Counted from the stretch's first letter, positions 11,532 through 23,072 are shown. The stretch is 64,000 nt of DNA from Viola odorata (GCA_963691705.1 OY829540.1:70976367-71040366); one strand, 5' to 3'. Notes: a model not told the origin generated them from the letters alone. Numbers and translations are program-made.

Positions 11532-11684
11532 TTCATTTTGTTAAAAAATGGCTCCAATGTTAGAATCCGAGAGTAGTAAGATTGAAGGTGCTAGTTTTTT
11601 ACTCACTAACAATCCCTTGAAAGTTAACTTTTAGGTATGCTTTTTCTTGTGGTAGCTAGTTACAGTACTAGCTGTCTTGTAACT

Positions 11685-12060
11685 TCAATGCTTGCCACAG
11701 CAGGAAGGACCTTTACGTGGTTTATCATACGGCCCTTTTGCTCCTGATCCTGGGCTTGGATTTGGCCGATGATACGGTCCTTGGAGGATCTTCCTCCCTG
11801 AACCACAAGCGCAAATAAATTACTCCTAATATTACAATTGCTCAATTCTATCGATAGATCATCTGCATGTTCATTTTTCTCAAAATAAATAAAACAGTTG
11901 TTTGATTTCACATACCAATCATGTTTGATAGTATGCCATCATCTTCTTGCGCCGCAGTAGTAGTAGACACATGAGATGCCGCCAGTAATAGTACGATTAT
12001 CATGAACATGATTGTTTTCGTTGTTCTAGTGAGCTGGGAAACCGTTGCAATATTGGCCAT
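11685..12060 (-). CDS. Putative secreted peptide precursor (85 aa, two exons)
   Basis: Exon 1 (12060 to 11916) starts MANIATVSQL and has a hydrophobic core IMFMIIVLLLAASHV ending near AAQ, typical of a signal peptide. A donor (ATTG/GTATGTG) and acceptor (TTCAG at 11798) join it in frame to exon 2 (11797-11685), ending at a TGA. The mature part is basic and Pro/Gly-rich, with two related blocks GPYHRPNPSPG and GPYDKPRKGPS and a final CCGKH. A TATAAATA box lies 62 bp upstream of the ATG. This architecture fits plant peptide hormones and phytocytokines, but I do not recognise the family. The gene is tail-to-tail with the receptor kinase that ends at 11531. Confidence 0.6.
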
Positions 12061-12121
12061 TTTTCCTGCTATGATTTAATGTTTTGTTTGTTATGTCAAG
12101 AAGTTAACAAGTGTGTGGGGG

Positions 12122-12129
12122 TATTTATA
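12122..12129 (-). promoter_or_regulatory. TATA box of the peptide gene
   Basis: On the minus strand CTATAAATAC lies about 62 bases before the ATG at 12060, a normal distance for a plant core promoter with a short leader. It supports the reality of the small gene. Confidence 0.6.
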
Positions 12130-12130
12130 G

Positions 12131-13039
12131 AGGAAATTAGTATTAAAATAAAAACTAAATTATCTTTCAATCATAATACCAATTATAAATTACAACAACA
12201 TTATTCCTGTATAGGGTGTACTGTATATTAACCGTGAGCCCCATGAGTTGAAAGAAGCCTTAGACCACCCCGGCAGGGAAGGGAAGGGAGGCGGCAAAGC
12301 GGAGGAAAAATCGTACATTCTTTCTGGCTTTTGATTTCAACATAAACACAAATATCGTAACTTCTCCGAACGAAAGCCACAGGGAAGGGAAGGGAGGTGC
12401 CAAGAGAAGCACCAAGAAGGTGCTTAGTGGCATGCCGCCAGCTGCTGGAATGTTGGGCGTATTCGGAGTAAAGTGCCGCTGTATGCCGCTAACCATTTTC
12501 AAGCCCAAGTCTGTCAAGTCTAGAGCTTCAAGGCCCTATTGTTTAAAGGATATTTTGAGGACTTCCGTTATTGGGTATAAATAGAAAGATTTAGCCTATT
12601 TTATACCTTATCTTTGAATTGAATGTGATATTTTTTTCTTAGACCAAATCTTAGGTTAGCTTTAGGGTTAGGGTTCTTAGAACCAATCTATCCATTATCT
12701 TGTCAAAACAACCGGGTTGTTCATCCTTGAGATGAAAGGGTCGGCTTTGATTAGAGATCCCTATCTTACTTTGTGACAAGGTTGCTCAAGCAAGATTTGA
12801 GAGGGTTTGTCGGGTATTGTAGGTTACTTTCTTGTTGTCATCAATACATCTTCGCCTTTCCTCCATTATTTCCGTTGCACTTATCAGTCCATCTCCATCT
12901 ATATTTGTCCATCATTCCATCTTATCACCATTGGTTACCAATCTCTTGAAAAAGACTAGATCCTTCATCCATCAATTTAATTATTTTCTCCAAATCGGAA
13001 CCAAGACCATATCAGATATGTAAGAATCCGACAGTAGCA
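12131..13039. other. Intergenic DNA
   Basis: No gene is supported. The sequence between 12260 and 12520 has two GGGAAGGGAAGGGAGG-type purine runs and a 85-codon minus frame without recognisable similarity. Confidence 0.5.
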
Positions 13040-13324
13040 ATTGGTTTCAGAGTGTATACGCTGGACGAGGAATGGGGTACGTGGGTCGATGTCAAGTGGT
13101 TGGGCGACTGAATTTTTGTTCTGGGTATCGACTGCGGTTTCTCTGTTTCATCTAACGAGTTTAGTGGAGTTAGAGGAAACAACATTTAATTTTTAGATGA
13201 TGATATTTATACTGAAAGGGGTTTTAGTGGTCATAAAATTCGCATTTTCCAATTAGAGGATGGTAGCATTAAGAAACTGGCAGAGATTCCTGATCACTAC
13301 AGGATTGTCTTGCCTGACCTTTGA
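13040..13324 (+). pseudogene. DUF295 / F-box family C-terminal relic
   Basis: One frame reads FRVYTLDEEWGTWVDVKWLGD, then an in-frame TGA, then IDCGFSVSSNEFSGVRGNN, a TAA, and FLDDDIYTERGFSGHKI to a terminal TGA at 13322. This is the C-terminal layout of DUF295 proteins (VYRLDE..W..V..LGD, CGFSVSASDF, IYFLDD). The N-terminal F-box half is absent and two stops interrupt it, so it is a decayed fragment. Confidence 0.75.
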
Positions 13325-13611
13325 TGTGAGTTTTTTACTACTTTGCTTTAACTGAGGTAAATGTCGTATTAGTTAATCAAAATTAGTGAGTTCTGTAATC
13401 TTTCTTGGAGTTAACTTTGAAATGCTGGATGAATTCAATAATGGGATGTCACAGTATAATTTTATTAATCTTTGTAAAGTTGAGGAGCTAGAACTTCTAA
13501 TCCCGCTCCTCAATTGCCAATTGATCTAACTAAAGATTTTAAGCAAAGATAACAACAACATCATCAACTTCAAGATTTTAGTATGATGGAATGTTAGCAT
13601 AGGCCTGCATG

Positions 13612-13638
13612 TGTATATATATATATATATGTATATAA
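13612..13638. repeat. TA microsatellite
   Basis: An alternating TA run interrupted only by G at its ends. Confidence 0.9.
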
Positions 13639-13753
13639 GTTCCACATTTTGGCAAACCCATCAATTTCTTGAATTTTCACCTAAAAAGTACAGCATAAGA
13701 ATTGAATTTTCACATAATTTGATCCTGGTGCCTCATCATGTCTGCAACTTCAC

Positions 13754-14050
13754 CTAATTTCTCAAAGTTGACAAATTTGGGACTAATATAAGCCATGCCA
13801 AATCCTTTAACTGATGACAGAAAGCCACATGCACTGAGTCTGCGGGAATTGAAACTTCCCTCCTAAAAATGCTCAGTTTTGAGGATCGCCAAGTGTTTGT
13901 CCCTTCCACAAAAGTAAAATGGACAAGTATATCCTTCAACTCACATTTGAAGATAAGAAGCTCAAGCAGATGCTTCATATCGAGCCGTTTTGAACCATTG
14001 ACATCCAAAAGGCACAGACCTTCAGTAATGGTCAGTGGTTTGCAACCCAT
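13754..14050 (-). pseudogene. NLR C-terminal fragment 1
   Basis: The minus frame contains CHQLKDLAWLILVPNLSTL, matching CHELKDLTCLILVPNLTTL of fragment 2 and the DYLKDLTIMLVLLPNLTTL region of the intact NLR. It ends at a stop right after this block. Traces of the next LRR (GEV..MMRHQDQ) continue to about 13700 in another frame. A truncated LRR remnant. Confidence 0.75.
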
Positions 14051-14059
14051 TCAAAGATG

Positions 14060-15600
14060 AAAGATTCAAAAGCACAGAAATTCAATTCCTTTCTCAGACC
14101 ACCCAGCTCCCCTTGATCGGCTGATCGAGGATGCTTACCATACATCATTTACATGTGGCAATAGTACTTGCTTATTCTCTGCTAAATATTTCGTACCGCA
14201 AAGATTAGTACCCAATTCTAGAGTAGCAGTGAAACCCAATCAAATGTTTAAAAAAATGGTCCAAGATATCTACATGAAAGAAAAAGTAGAGGAATTGAGG
14301 CACTGACGAAAAATTTAAGACTAGAGCCCTAACCGAAAGAAGCCAGATTTAGCATAAACGCATACACAAAACATCTTTCATGGACCATGCCATTCACATT
14401 TTTAAACTAATGCAGATAAGAAATTGCTTCATGGAAAAGCATACACATGATACTAGCAAACCAGAAAGCTACCACATCATTAGTAACTTAGACATTTCCC
14501 AGGGCAGCATTGTCGAAGTGCATTTATACCAAATCCTGCAAAGTTGGAACAGACAAGCTATGCTCAGTACACAGGCAGTAGAAAAAAGAAGAAGATGCGC
14601 AAACCTTGTGGAAGCAAATTGAAATCAATACGCATCGAATCGAAACACTTCCTTGTCAAATAAAAACTTCAATTTGCGAGGAACAAGCCCCATTGCTAAC
14701 ATGAGTCATACCCAATCAGCATATACTCCCCAGACATTCCACAATTGATAATTCAATATTTTCATGCACTCTCTGTTTTTTTTTTCTTTTTCCTTTTCAT
14801 TTTGGATTTCGAAGTCATTTGAATTCCCCGCGCTTTCGCACCTTGTATCTTCAAAAGCTCTGTGTTCTCCTTATCCCTCCATCAATCAGTTTCCTACTTT
14901 CCTACCAACACAGGTCTGATATCTGAAAAGTAGTATCCTAGAAGCCTATTAATTAATACTAATTGGACTCCAAAATGGAGATGGCTTCTTTCTGCTAAAA
15001 TGTTTTGGATGTCAATGCTTAACTATACCGATCAAACCAAAAAGAAAAGAAAAATGAAGTTGGACGTTGTTTTTTTTTATTATTATTTGTTTCTTAGCCA
15101 ACAATTACATCTAAAAAGGAATAAAGCTGCATTTTCTGAGAAGCAAATCCAAAACAATTTGATATGGGTTCCTCATATTCTTGTACCTGGCAAAACCATT
15201 TCGATACTCAAGAAAGGAAAAAGAGAAAAGTCTCCCAGCTAACTCTTTATTCGTTGTGGTTTGCTCAGCCATCTGTTTTGTTTCCCCTCAATATTGCCTA
15301 AAGAAAAAAGGAGCAAAACAAAATTGTAAGTCATGAATCGAAACTGTAAAAACACTTCACTACAGCATTGTAAGAACCATTCCAATCTCAACCTGAAAAA
15401 CACAGGCATTTCAAAACAAACGGGCATTACTCTAGGAACTGCAGATGAAAAAGCTGCATAATTTCTCATTCTGATTTATGAATGTATGCTTAAAGATTAA
15501 CAACAACAAACAACGAAGAGGATACTGACAAAAAAAATGTTACTCTTCAAAGATTACATCATCATAAGTATAGTTACAGTCATACTAAGATGAAAAATGA
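14060..15600. other. Region between NLR fragments
   Basis: No intact gene. The sequence TTCTGCTAAAATGTTTTGGA near 14991 recurs at 16283, and 15040-15130 resembles the reverse complement of the 3' flank of the intact NLR (21040-21090), so the stretch holds decayed NLR flanks. The 14070-14980 part has no counterpart I can see. Confidence 0.5.
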
Positions 15601-15606
15601 TTACCT

Positions 15607-16248
15607 TCAATAGAGACTGCATTTGAAACGGGATGACAACGCAGCTTTAGTGGCATCATCTTCCCATTCAATCCCTTCCCACCAATCTTTTTCAGCGCTC
15701 AAGTCAATCTTACATCCTTCTCTGCTATTAGAGTCAAATGGAAGTTCCTTAAGTAGCGGGCAATCAATCACCTCCAATCTACAGAGGAATAGGATGGGCA
15801 GGGCATTTACATAGATGCGCATCAGTCGTGGTAAAGCATCCAGTATTATTAGATAAGAAAGTTTGGAGAATGGCTTGAGATTTTGGTGCCTCATGTCACC
15901 TAATTTCACACCATCGATTATTTCTTCCATTTTCTCACAATATTCAATCACCAAAGTTGTCAAATTTGGGACTAATATAAGACATGTCAAGTCCTTTAAC
16001 TCATGACATTGAGCCACATGCACGAGTCTAAGGGAATTGAAACTACTCTCTCCTAATATTGCTGAGGAGTTGTGAGGATCTTCACGTCCTTGTGTCCCTT
16101 CCACAATAGTAAAATCGACATGTATATCCTCTAAACCACATTGGAAGATAAAAAACACATCGAAGTAGATTCCTACTTTGCTTCCATCTGCTGTATTAGT
16201 GGATGACTCTCTGCCATTTATGCATCTTTGAAAAGGTTGGAACACCAT
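15607..16248 (-). pseudogene. NLR C-terminal fragment 2 (LRR end of an RPS5-type CNL)
   Basis: An open minus frame of 213 codons reproduces the last LRR units of the intact NLR at 18027: LKDLTCLILVPNLTTL, EKMEEIIDGVKLG, a CPLLKELPFDSNSREG block, and the C-terminal EWEDDATKAALSSRFKCSLY. NB-ARC and coiled-coil parts are absent upstream. The open frame suggests recent truncation, or it may be a terminal exon without its gene. It lies opposite in strand to the intact paralogue. Confidence 0.8.
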
Positions 16249-16329
16249 GAAAGGAGCAGTGTAAGGGTCTCCCCTCTTCTTTCTGCTAAAATGTTTTGGA
16301 CGTCAATGCTTAATCATAATTTCTCCAAA

Positions 16330-18026
16330 GTGAGACTGATCAAGATATCATTAACAATTGATCAAACCAAAAATTTCAAGTAAAGATAACATCAATTTTA
16401 ACAGGTAGAAAAATATAGTGGCTTATTTAGTTTAAATACAAATGCAGCAGTTTATCTTAACAAAGAATACAAATACAGAAGTGAATTTTACCATTTTTCT
16501 ATTTTTTAATCTTGCTAGATCTAGAATCATTAATACACAATCCCTTCTGTAATTTTTTTTTATAAGTTGAGCCCACATATTAAGAAATAATTTCTCACTA
16601 ATTTTTAAGGTAATTTTTGACAAAATTATCCTTATTTCTTAATATGATCAATAGATATTATCATTTCAATTCAACTTTAATTATCCAAAAATTAATCCGG
16701 CATACGGTATGGTAAGTTTATGCAAGTTTCAATTCTTGTTCTTTCTTTCTCATATCAACTAAAACAGAAAATACAAAAAACATGGAACCTTACACTGATG
16801 GTTGAAGTGAAAAAAACAAATGTCACTAATTTCTAAAGTTTATTTGCTGAGATTAATTAAATTTATCAATGATTTGTATAAGCCTTGTACAATTAATTGA
16901 TAGTTCAATTCCAGATGAAGAAAAAGGGAAATCAAATTACTTACCAAACGTGCTTTGCTTATAAAACATGTATTATTTACAAAATAAAAGGCAAAATAAA
17001 AAATTAATTACCTAACAATATAATTAACATATTTAATCGTTAAATTACATTAGCAAAAAATACTGAAATTTAAGACAATAATTTAATTTTACTAATTTTG
17101 TTTTTGTAAAAAGTGTAAGTTCAATTAAATGACTCTTCAAATCAATTAAAAAGTGTTTAGAAACTCATACATGTTTTGATCTTGTCTATTCCTCACTTCC
17201 GATAAAGAGACTGTTAGTGGAGTTCTTGTATTTTATCAGTCTTACCACGCTATTCGATTTTCTATTTTTTGTCTAGATAAGAAGATGGTTGATGATATTT
17301 TAATGTCTCACCACTATTATGTCTGCATATTTGTATGCTATTCCATTATAATTTCTCACTTGGGCTAATGAGATGGTTACTAGAATTATAGAGTTTTACC
17401 ATTGTGTCATTTATGCTATTAAATTTTACCTATTTCTCGCTTGGGATAGGGAGATGGTTGATCAGATTCTCGTGTTTCATTAGTCTCATCTTTAGTATGT
17501 TTATAGCGTCGCTCACTATTATAAATTTTTTTATTTATCATTTAGGATATCGATGTGATTATGTTAAAAAAAAACTATTTAAAATGGTATTATAATGTTA
17601 GTGAAGATTCGTACAGTGTTCACACCAATCTTTCAATCACGTACGCCGAGTGCTACTCCCAATTCTTTTCATATATGGAAACTCAAGTCACAATAAAACC
17701 TTAAACAATGACTAGAGTGGCTCTTCTTAAAAAATTAATGTATCCTGTTCTAGTTGACTGATCCAATCCAGATCTCATCTTCATCTTTCTTCAGCATTTG
17801 GAAGAGAAGAAAAAAAAGCTTTCAGATTCCATCCCATCTCCATTATCAGCCATTCAGCCTTCTAGTCCCAATTCTTTCTTGTTCTTTTAATTTTCTTACA
17901 GTTCTTCCCTTTCCCATCACCGTTGATTTCTTTGCTTTTCCCAGAACTAACTAATCAGTAATCGCCCTTCTTCTTCTTCTTCTTCTTCTTCATCTTTCCT
18001 AAACTGATTCTTCACCTCAAAACAAC
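16330..18026. other. AT-rich intergenic DNA upstream of the NLR
   Basis: No gene. Between about 17200 and 17560 a diverged unit with GAGATGGTTGAT..ATT recurs at roughly 85-base intervals (17285, 17370, 17450). A TTC microsatellite (17966-17994) lies in the probable 5' leader of the NLR. Confidence 0.55.
17966..17994 (+). repeat. TTC microsatellite in the NLR leader
   Basis: Nine or so TTC units end about 30 bases before the ATG at 18027. Pyrimidine-rich leaders of this kind are common in plant 5' UTRs. Confidence 0.85.
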
Positions 18027-20777
18027 ATGTGGCCCATTCTGACCACCTTCCTTGGCAAACTAAGCAATTGCTTTTTGGAATCTGTGTGGGGCTTTTTTGC
18101 CCGACATGCAGGGTATGTGCACAATCTTGAAGATAACCTCGCAGATGTGAAGACTACTCTGGACATCTTAACAGCGTCAAAGAAAGAGGTGATGCGGAGG
18201 GTTCTTGTTGAAGAGCAGCAACAACAAAAGAAGAGGTTGGAATCAGTTGTGTTGTGGTTCGAGTGGGTGGACAAAGCAGTAGCCGAAGGCCATGAGTTGA
18301 TCAAAAGCGGTGACCAAGAACTCCAGAGACTGTGCCTCGGAGGATATTGCTCTATTGACTGTTGGTCAACCTCCATATTTGGCAAAGAGGTTGACAAATG
18401 CCTCAATGAAGTACGTGATCTGCAAGAAAAACACAAAGAGTTTGACCAAGTGACCGCAGAGACACCTGCAGAGTTGGTTGCTGAACTGCCTTGTGATACA
18501 ACAGTGGGTCTGGAATCAAAGTTCGACGAGGTTTGGAGCTGTCTTGCGAATAAAGATGTTGTGGGCGTGTATGGGATCGGGGGTGTCGGCAAAACTACCC
18601 TCTTAACCCAAGTTCACAACAAGTTTGTAGACACAAGTAACAATATTCTTGTGATTTGGGTTGTGGTGGGTAAAGATGCTCGATCTGAGAAGATTCAGGA
18701 AAACATTGGAAGCAAGATTGCGCTTTCCAATGATCTGCAATGGGGGAGCAAAGAGGTTACTCAGAAGATCTTTAACAAACTACGTAGTGAGAAGTTCGTT
18801 CTGTTTTTGGATGACATATGGAAGCGAATTGAACTTGACAAAATTGGGATTCCTACCCAGGAAAAACTAAAAGGGTCAAAGATTATATTCTCAACACGAT
18901 CATCCAAAGTGTGCTATGAAATGCGTGCTCAAGGGAGAATAAGAGTTGAGACATTGGAATGGGAGAATGCGTGGGAATTGTTTAGAAAGTATGCGGGAGA
19001 AGACACCATCAACATCGATCCAGAAATTCCTCCACTTGCTAAGAGCATGGCCAACAAGTGTGGCGGTTTGCCAATTGCGTTAAAAGTAGTTGGTCGAGCC
19101 ATGTCGGGTAAGCTGGAGCCACGAGAATGGCGGCATTCTATTAGTATCTTAAAAGAACCATCTCGGCATCTACAAGGTATGGAAGTTGTTGATGAGTTAT
19201 TAAATGACATGGAAGTTGAGGTATTTGAAATTCTGAAATTTAGTTATGATAGTTTACTAAATGATAAATGGAGATCATGTTTTCTGTATTGTGCCTTATA
19301 CCCGGATGACGAATTGATTATAAAGGTTAGTTTAGTAGATCGTTGGATTTGTGAGGACTTCTGGGATAATGGTTTAACAATGGAGGCTCGTGACGAGGCA
19401 TATTCTATCATTGATACAATTGTCCGTTCATGTTTACTAGAGGATGAAGGTGAGTTTCTAAAGATGCATGATGTAATTCGAGACATGGCTTTATGGTTAG
19501 AGAAAGATAACGTTTTGGTGATGGCTGGGATGCAATTAAAGGAAGTACCCGGAGTTGAGAAATGGGAAGGAGTGAGAAGATTGTCTTTGATGAACAACAA
19601 CATTGAGGAACTGACCCAAGTGCCTCCATGCCAAAAGCTTCTTACTCTCTTTCTCAATGACAATGAGAAATTGCAAGAGGTGAATGAAGATTTTTTTCAT
19701 TTTATGGGTGCGCTCACTGTTCTAGACCTATCGTATACTAATTTGAGGATGTTGCCCAAAAGTATAGAGAAACTTGTTTCACTTCAATTCCTTAATATAG
19801 AATTGACTCATATAGAAGAACTGCGGGTTGAGTTGGCGACATTGAGTAAGTTGAAGTCTTTGAATGTTTCCGGTCTTAACCTCAAAGCCAAAAAATCAGA
19901 GGGGGTGATTTCTGGTATGTCATCTTTAGAAGTTTTGAAAATGGGTAGCTGTTCTTATAGGTATCAAGAAGAAGAATCAGCAGGAGAAGATGACAAATTG
20001 ATAAGCAAGTTATCAACTAATGATGAGGAGATGCTTTTAGATGAATTGGACCATTTGGAGCACCTGAAGGAATTTGAGCTCACAGTAAGCTCTGTCCACA
20101 ACCTTGAGAGATTGAATATTATGAGGCGAAAATTGTTAACAACTATTACATATTTATGCCTTACGGATTTAGAAGGTTCGAGATCTCTTAATATTTGTTT
20201 GTTGGAAAATATGAAGTACTTGTCTGCCATTGAAATTAAAAATTGTGATTTGGAGGAGATGCATTATTTGGAAACAATACAAGCTGCAGCAGTTGGCAGC
20301 ATCAGTAGTAGTTCTCTTCACATGGAAACACTAAGCTTCAGTTGTCTTCGTATAGTGGTAGTGCAAAATTGCGATTACTTGAAGGACTTGACAATAATGC
20401 TTGTTTTACTACCAAACTTGACAACCCTGTCTGTTGAAAGTTGTTACAAAATGGAAGAGATCATTAGCAGTGCTGTGAAGTTGGGTGAAGTTGTTGACCT
20501 CAAAAATCTTAAGCTTTTTTCCAAACTCAATCATCTAATTCTGCAAGATTTACCACAACTGAGGTGCATTTACCAAAATCCCCTACCCTTTCCACTCCTC
20601 CGTCAACTAGCTGTATGGGATTGCCCTCTCTTGACAAAGCTGCCACTTGACTCCAACAGTAGAGACGGCCCTAAAATTCGATTGGAAGCCGAGGAAGAAT
20701 GGTGGGAAGCGATTGAGTGGGAGGATGATGCCACTAAAGCTGCCTTGTTACCCCGTTTCAAATGCACTCTCGAATGA
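18027..20777 (+). CDS. CC-NBS-LRR disease-resistance protein, RPS5-type
   Basis: A single exon of 916 codons. The N-terminal coiled coil (about 1-120) is followed by NB-ARC with the P-loop GIGGVGKTT at 183-191, kinase-2 LFLDDIW at 259-265, RNBS-B KIIFSTRS, GGLPI at 346-350, RNBS-D FLYCALYPDD and MHD at 480-482. Irregular LRRs fill the C-terminal half and end in DDATKAALLPRFKC. Such proteins sense pathogen effectors and switch by ADP/ATP exchange in NB-ARC. All nucleotide-binding motifs look canonical and length is normal for RPS5-like CNLs. Two minus-strand relatives (13754, 15607) show a small local cluster. Intact by inspection. Confidence 0.93.
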   Translation: MWPILTTFLGKLSNCFLESVWGFFARHAGYVHNLEDNLADVKTTLDILTASKKEVMRRVLVEEQQQQKKRLESVVLWFEWVDKAVAEGHELIKSGDQELQRLCLGGYCSIDCWSTSIFGKEVDKCLNEVRDLQEKHKEFDQVTAETPAELVAELPCDTTVGLESKFDEVWSCLANKDVVGVYGIGGVGKTTLLTQVHNKFVDTSNNILVIWVVVGKDARSEKIQENIGSKIALSNDLQWGSKEVTQKIFNKLRSEKFVLFLDDIWKRIELDKIGIPTQEKLKGSKIIFSTRSSKVCYEMRAQGRIRVETLEWENAWELFRKYAGEDTINIDPEIPPLAKSMANKCGGLPIALKVVGRAMSGKLEPREWRHSISILKEPSRHLQGMEVVDELLNDMEVEVFEILKFSYDSLLNDKWRSCFLYCALYPDDELIIKVSLVDRWICEDFWDNGLTMEARDEAYSIIDTIVRSCLLEDEGEFLKMHDVIRDMALWLEKDNVLVMAGMQLKEVPGVEKWEGVRRLSLMNNNIEELTQVPPCQKLLTLFLNDNEKLQEVNEDFFHFMGALTVLDLSYTNLRMLPKSIEKLVSLQFLNIELTHIEELRVELATLSKLKSLNVSGLNLKAKKSEGVISGMSSLEVLKMGSCSYRYQEEESAGEDDKLISKLSTNDEEMLLDELDHLEHLKEFELTVSSVHNLERLNIMRRKLLTTITYLCLTDLEGSRSLNICLLENMKYLSAIEIKNCDLEEMHYLETIQAAAVGSISSSSLHMETLSFSCLRIVVVQNCDYLKDLTIMLVLLPNLTTLSVESCYKMEEIISSAVKLGEVVDLKNLKLFSKLNHLILQDLPQLRCIYQNPLPFPLLRQLAVWDCPLLTKLPLDSNSRDGPKIRLEAEEEWWEAIEWEDDATKAALLPRFKCTLE

Positions 20778-22511
20778 AGAAGATAAATCATTTTCATTCG
20801 TTGTTATTGTTAATGTTTTGTTTTGGTTTGCAGTAAGTAGTTCTTAAGTAGTATAATGGCCATTTGTTGTTTGTAAAAAATGACTTACATCTTTGATTGA
20901 TGACATACAAATTACAATTTTGTTTTGCTTCTTTTGTTTTTAGGTAACAGATGGCTGAGCATACCACAGGAATTAATATCAAATTGCTTTGGTATTTTCG
21001 TTCTTTTCTGGATGTATTTGTTGGCGCAACCGAAGATAAACATGCAATGTCCAGCTTCATTTTTCTTTTATTTTTAGGTAACAAGGTGTTTGCCCAACGG
21101 AAGATAAATTGTTATTTTGTTGACATACCAATTAGTTAATGCATTAAGTGAAATTTTCTTTTTTTCAATTGAATTTAACTTAGATTTATAACTTTTTTAT
21201 TAATTTATCTTAATATTAGTAAAATGTATTTTTTTCATTTTATTGTACTTTTTTTTACAAATAGGTTGAGTAAGTTTACGAATCAAGTTAAATATTATTT
21301 TTGTAACTATAATTACTAAATTTGTATTTTTTACCATTAGGTAAAATTAATTATATATTTGATCAATTACTAAATTTAGTGATTTTTTTCTCATCTCTCT
21401 CTACCTATTATTTATACACATAATTAAGTTATATTAAAAAAATCAATCATCTCAATTAGAAAAATTAAATATCTAACCTATTGAAAGCGTAAAAATAAAA
21501 ATAAATTATAACTTAATACGACTCACAAGAGATTTGCAAATAGTAGCAATTTGATCGTTCTCAAAAAAAATTATAACTTAATGCTTGACTTACAAGTCAT
21601 TGGTTAGGTTTGGGTTGTTTGGATACTGGTTAAAGAAAATAATTCAAATAAGACAAGTATATATGTCTTGGTCATAAAATAAGGTGGGGGTAAAAACTCA
21701 TGAGTGAGAATTCCAGGTAAGCTGACTCTTGCAAGATTTTGGTTCAATCTTTTTATTTATTCTGTTGCATTATTTTTCTCAAAAAGAATAAAATTCATAG
21801 GACAAAAATGTCCTTGTCAAATTATAGTGGAGTCCTAAACTCTATTTATCTTGCTAATCTACACTTCGAAACCACAAATAAATAAAGTAGATGAATGGTA
21901 TTGCACCACGTAATATGATGATTGTTTGCTTCGGTAAAAATAATATTCTGATCGCCCTCCAAGGAGCCTAGATAGTTTTTACACTAATTTCTACTATTTT
22001 AATCACTGTTATTAAATTCTCAATTTAACGTTTATGAATTTATAATATTACCTTAAAAATGAATGGGTTAGAACAAAACTCTTTAACTACAATTACATCT
22101 AAATGGATTTTCGGCTAAATACGATAAATACTCTCAACCCATTAGAATTTAGATATAGATTTAAATTCTAAAAAATTGATGGATAAATGAATATATTTGA
22201 TTCGATATTTTTTAAAATAAATTGGATATGGATTTAAAGTAATTCGATCTAAATCCGACCCGTTGATAACGTTACTTAATTATAACATTAATTTACTAGT
22301 ATGAAACTTGAAGAAAATGGAGTATGAATCATGCTTGCAAATTATAATTGAATTAGATTTAGTAATTGTAAAGTGGTGGTAAAAAATCTGAGATTGAAAT
22401 CATTCCCGGCCCATCTAGATTGATCTTTCTATTCTTGAGTCTTGCATAGAGATTGAAATTATATATAATTACCTTTGCCTATCAAAATTGTTGGCATGGG
22501 ACTTCTGTCAT
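20778..22511. other. NLR 3' flank and AT-rich intergenic DNA
   Basis: No gene. The first 300 bases contain possible 3'UTR introns (TTTGCAG near 20833, TTTTTAG near 20943). The rest is AT-rich single-copy-looking sequence. Around 22330-22440 a diverged copy of the repeat unit seen at 22740 appears. Confidence 0.5.
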
Positions 22512-23072
22512 TAATTTGAAAAGAAAAGAATTAAGAAAGATAACCCAAAATGAATATTGAAGTGATACAAGAAATTTAAAAAGAAAAGAATTAACGCGCC
22601 AATATTGAATTGGCCAGTCTGAAGTATTGCAAGAACATTCTGAATTGATTTTTTTTATAAAAAAAGGAACATTCTTAATTGATTAATTCATAAAAAGACT
22701 GAATCAATTAAATTGTTGAGGAAAAGTTCAACAAGATAGTAATTGAATCAATTATAATTGAATTAGATTAGTAATTGTAAAGTGGTGGTAAGAAATCTCA
22801 TCTAGATTGATCTTTGTATTCTCATTATTGAATTGGTCAGTCCGAAGTATTGCAAGAACATTCTTAATTGATTAATTAACTAGATAAAAAGACTGAATGA
22901 ATTAAATTGTTGCGGAAAAGTTCAACATACCCTTTTTACCTCTATAAACAACTATAAAAGCCAATAATTCAGAATCCCATCCTCATTAAATTCTGAAGAA
23001 ACGAATCACAAAAATTAAATTTACAACCTCTGTTTGTCTACATTCCCATCTCCTCCTTGCCCTATGTACCAT
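22512..23072 (+). pseudogene. Truncated copy of the secreted DUF26 gene's promoter and first codons
   Basis: This stretch matches 38388-38963 in order, including its internally duplicated ~220-base unit (GAATTGG[C/T]CAGTC..GAAGTATTGCAAGAAC). At the equivalent of the start codon at 38904 this copy has ATT instead of ATG. Similarity ends about 60 bases into the coding region, at CCTATGTACCAT. It is a dead 5' fragment lying directly upstream of SDR-1. Confidence 0.85.

Noticed and set aside
12260..12517. 85-codon minus frame
   Set aside because: No signal peptide, domain or promoter context; it spans purine-run repeats.
15000..15469. Short frames on both strands (80 and 76 codons)
   Set aside because: They lie in decayed NLR 3' flank and lack any recognisable motif.
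18017..18592. 191-codon antisense frame over the NLR start
   Set aside because: It lies fully opposite the coiled-coil and P-loop coding sequence, has no recognisable domain, and is best read as a shadow of the NLR.
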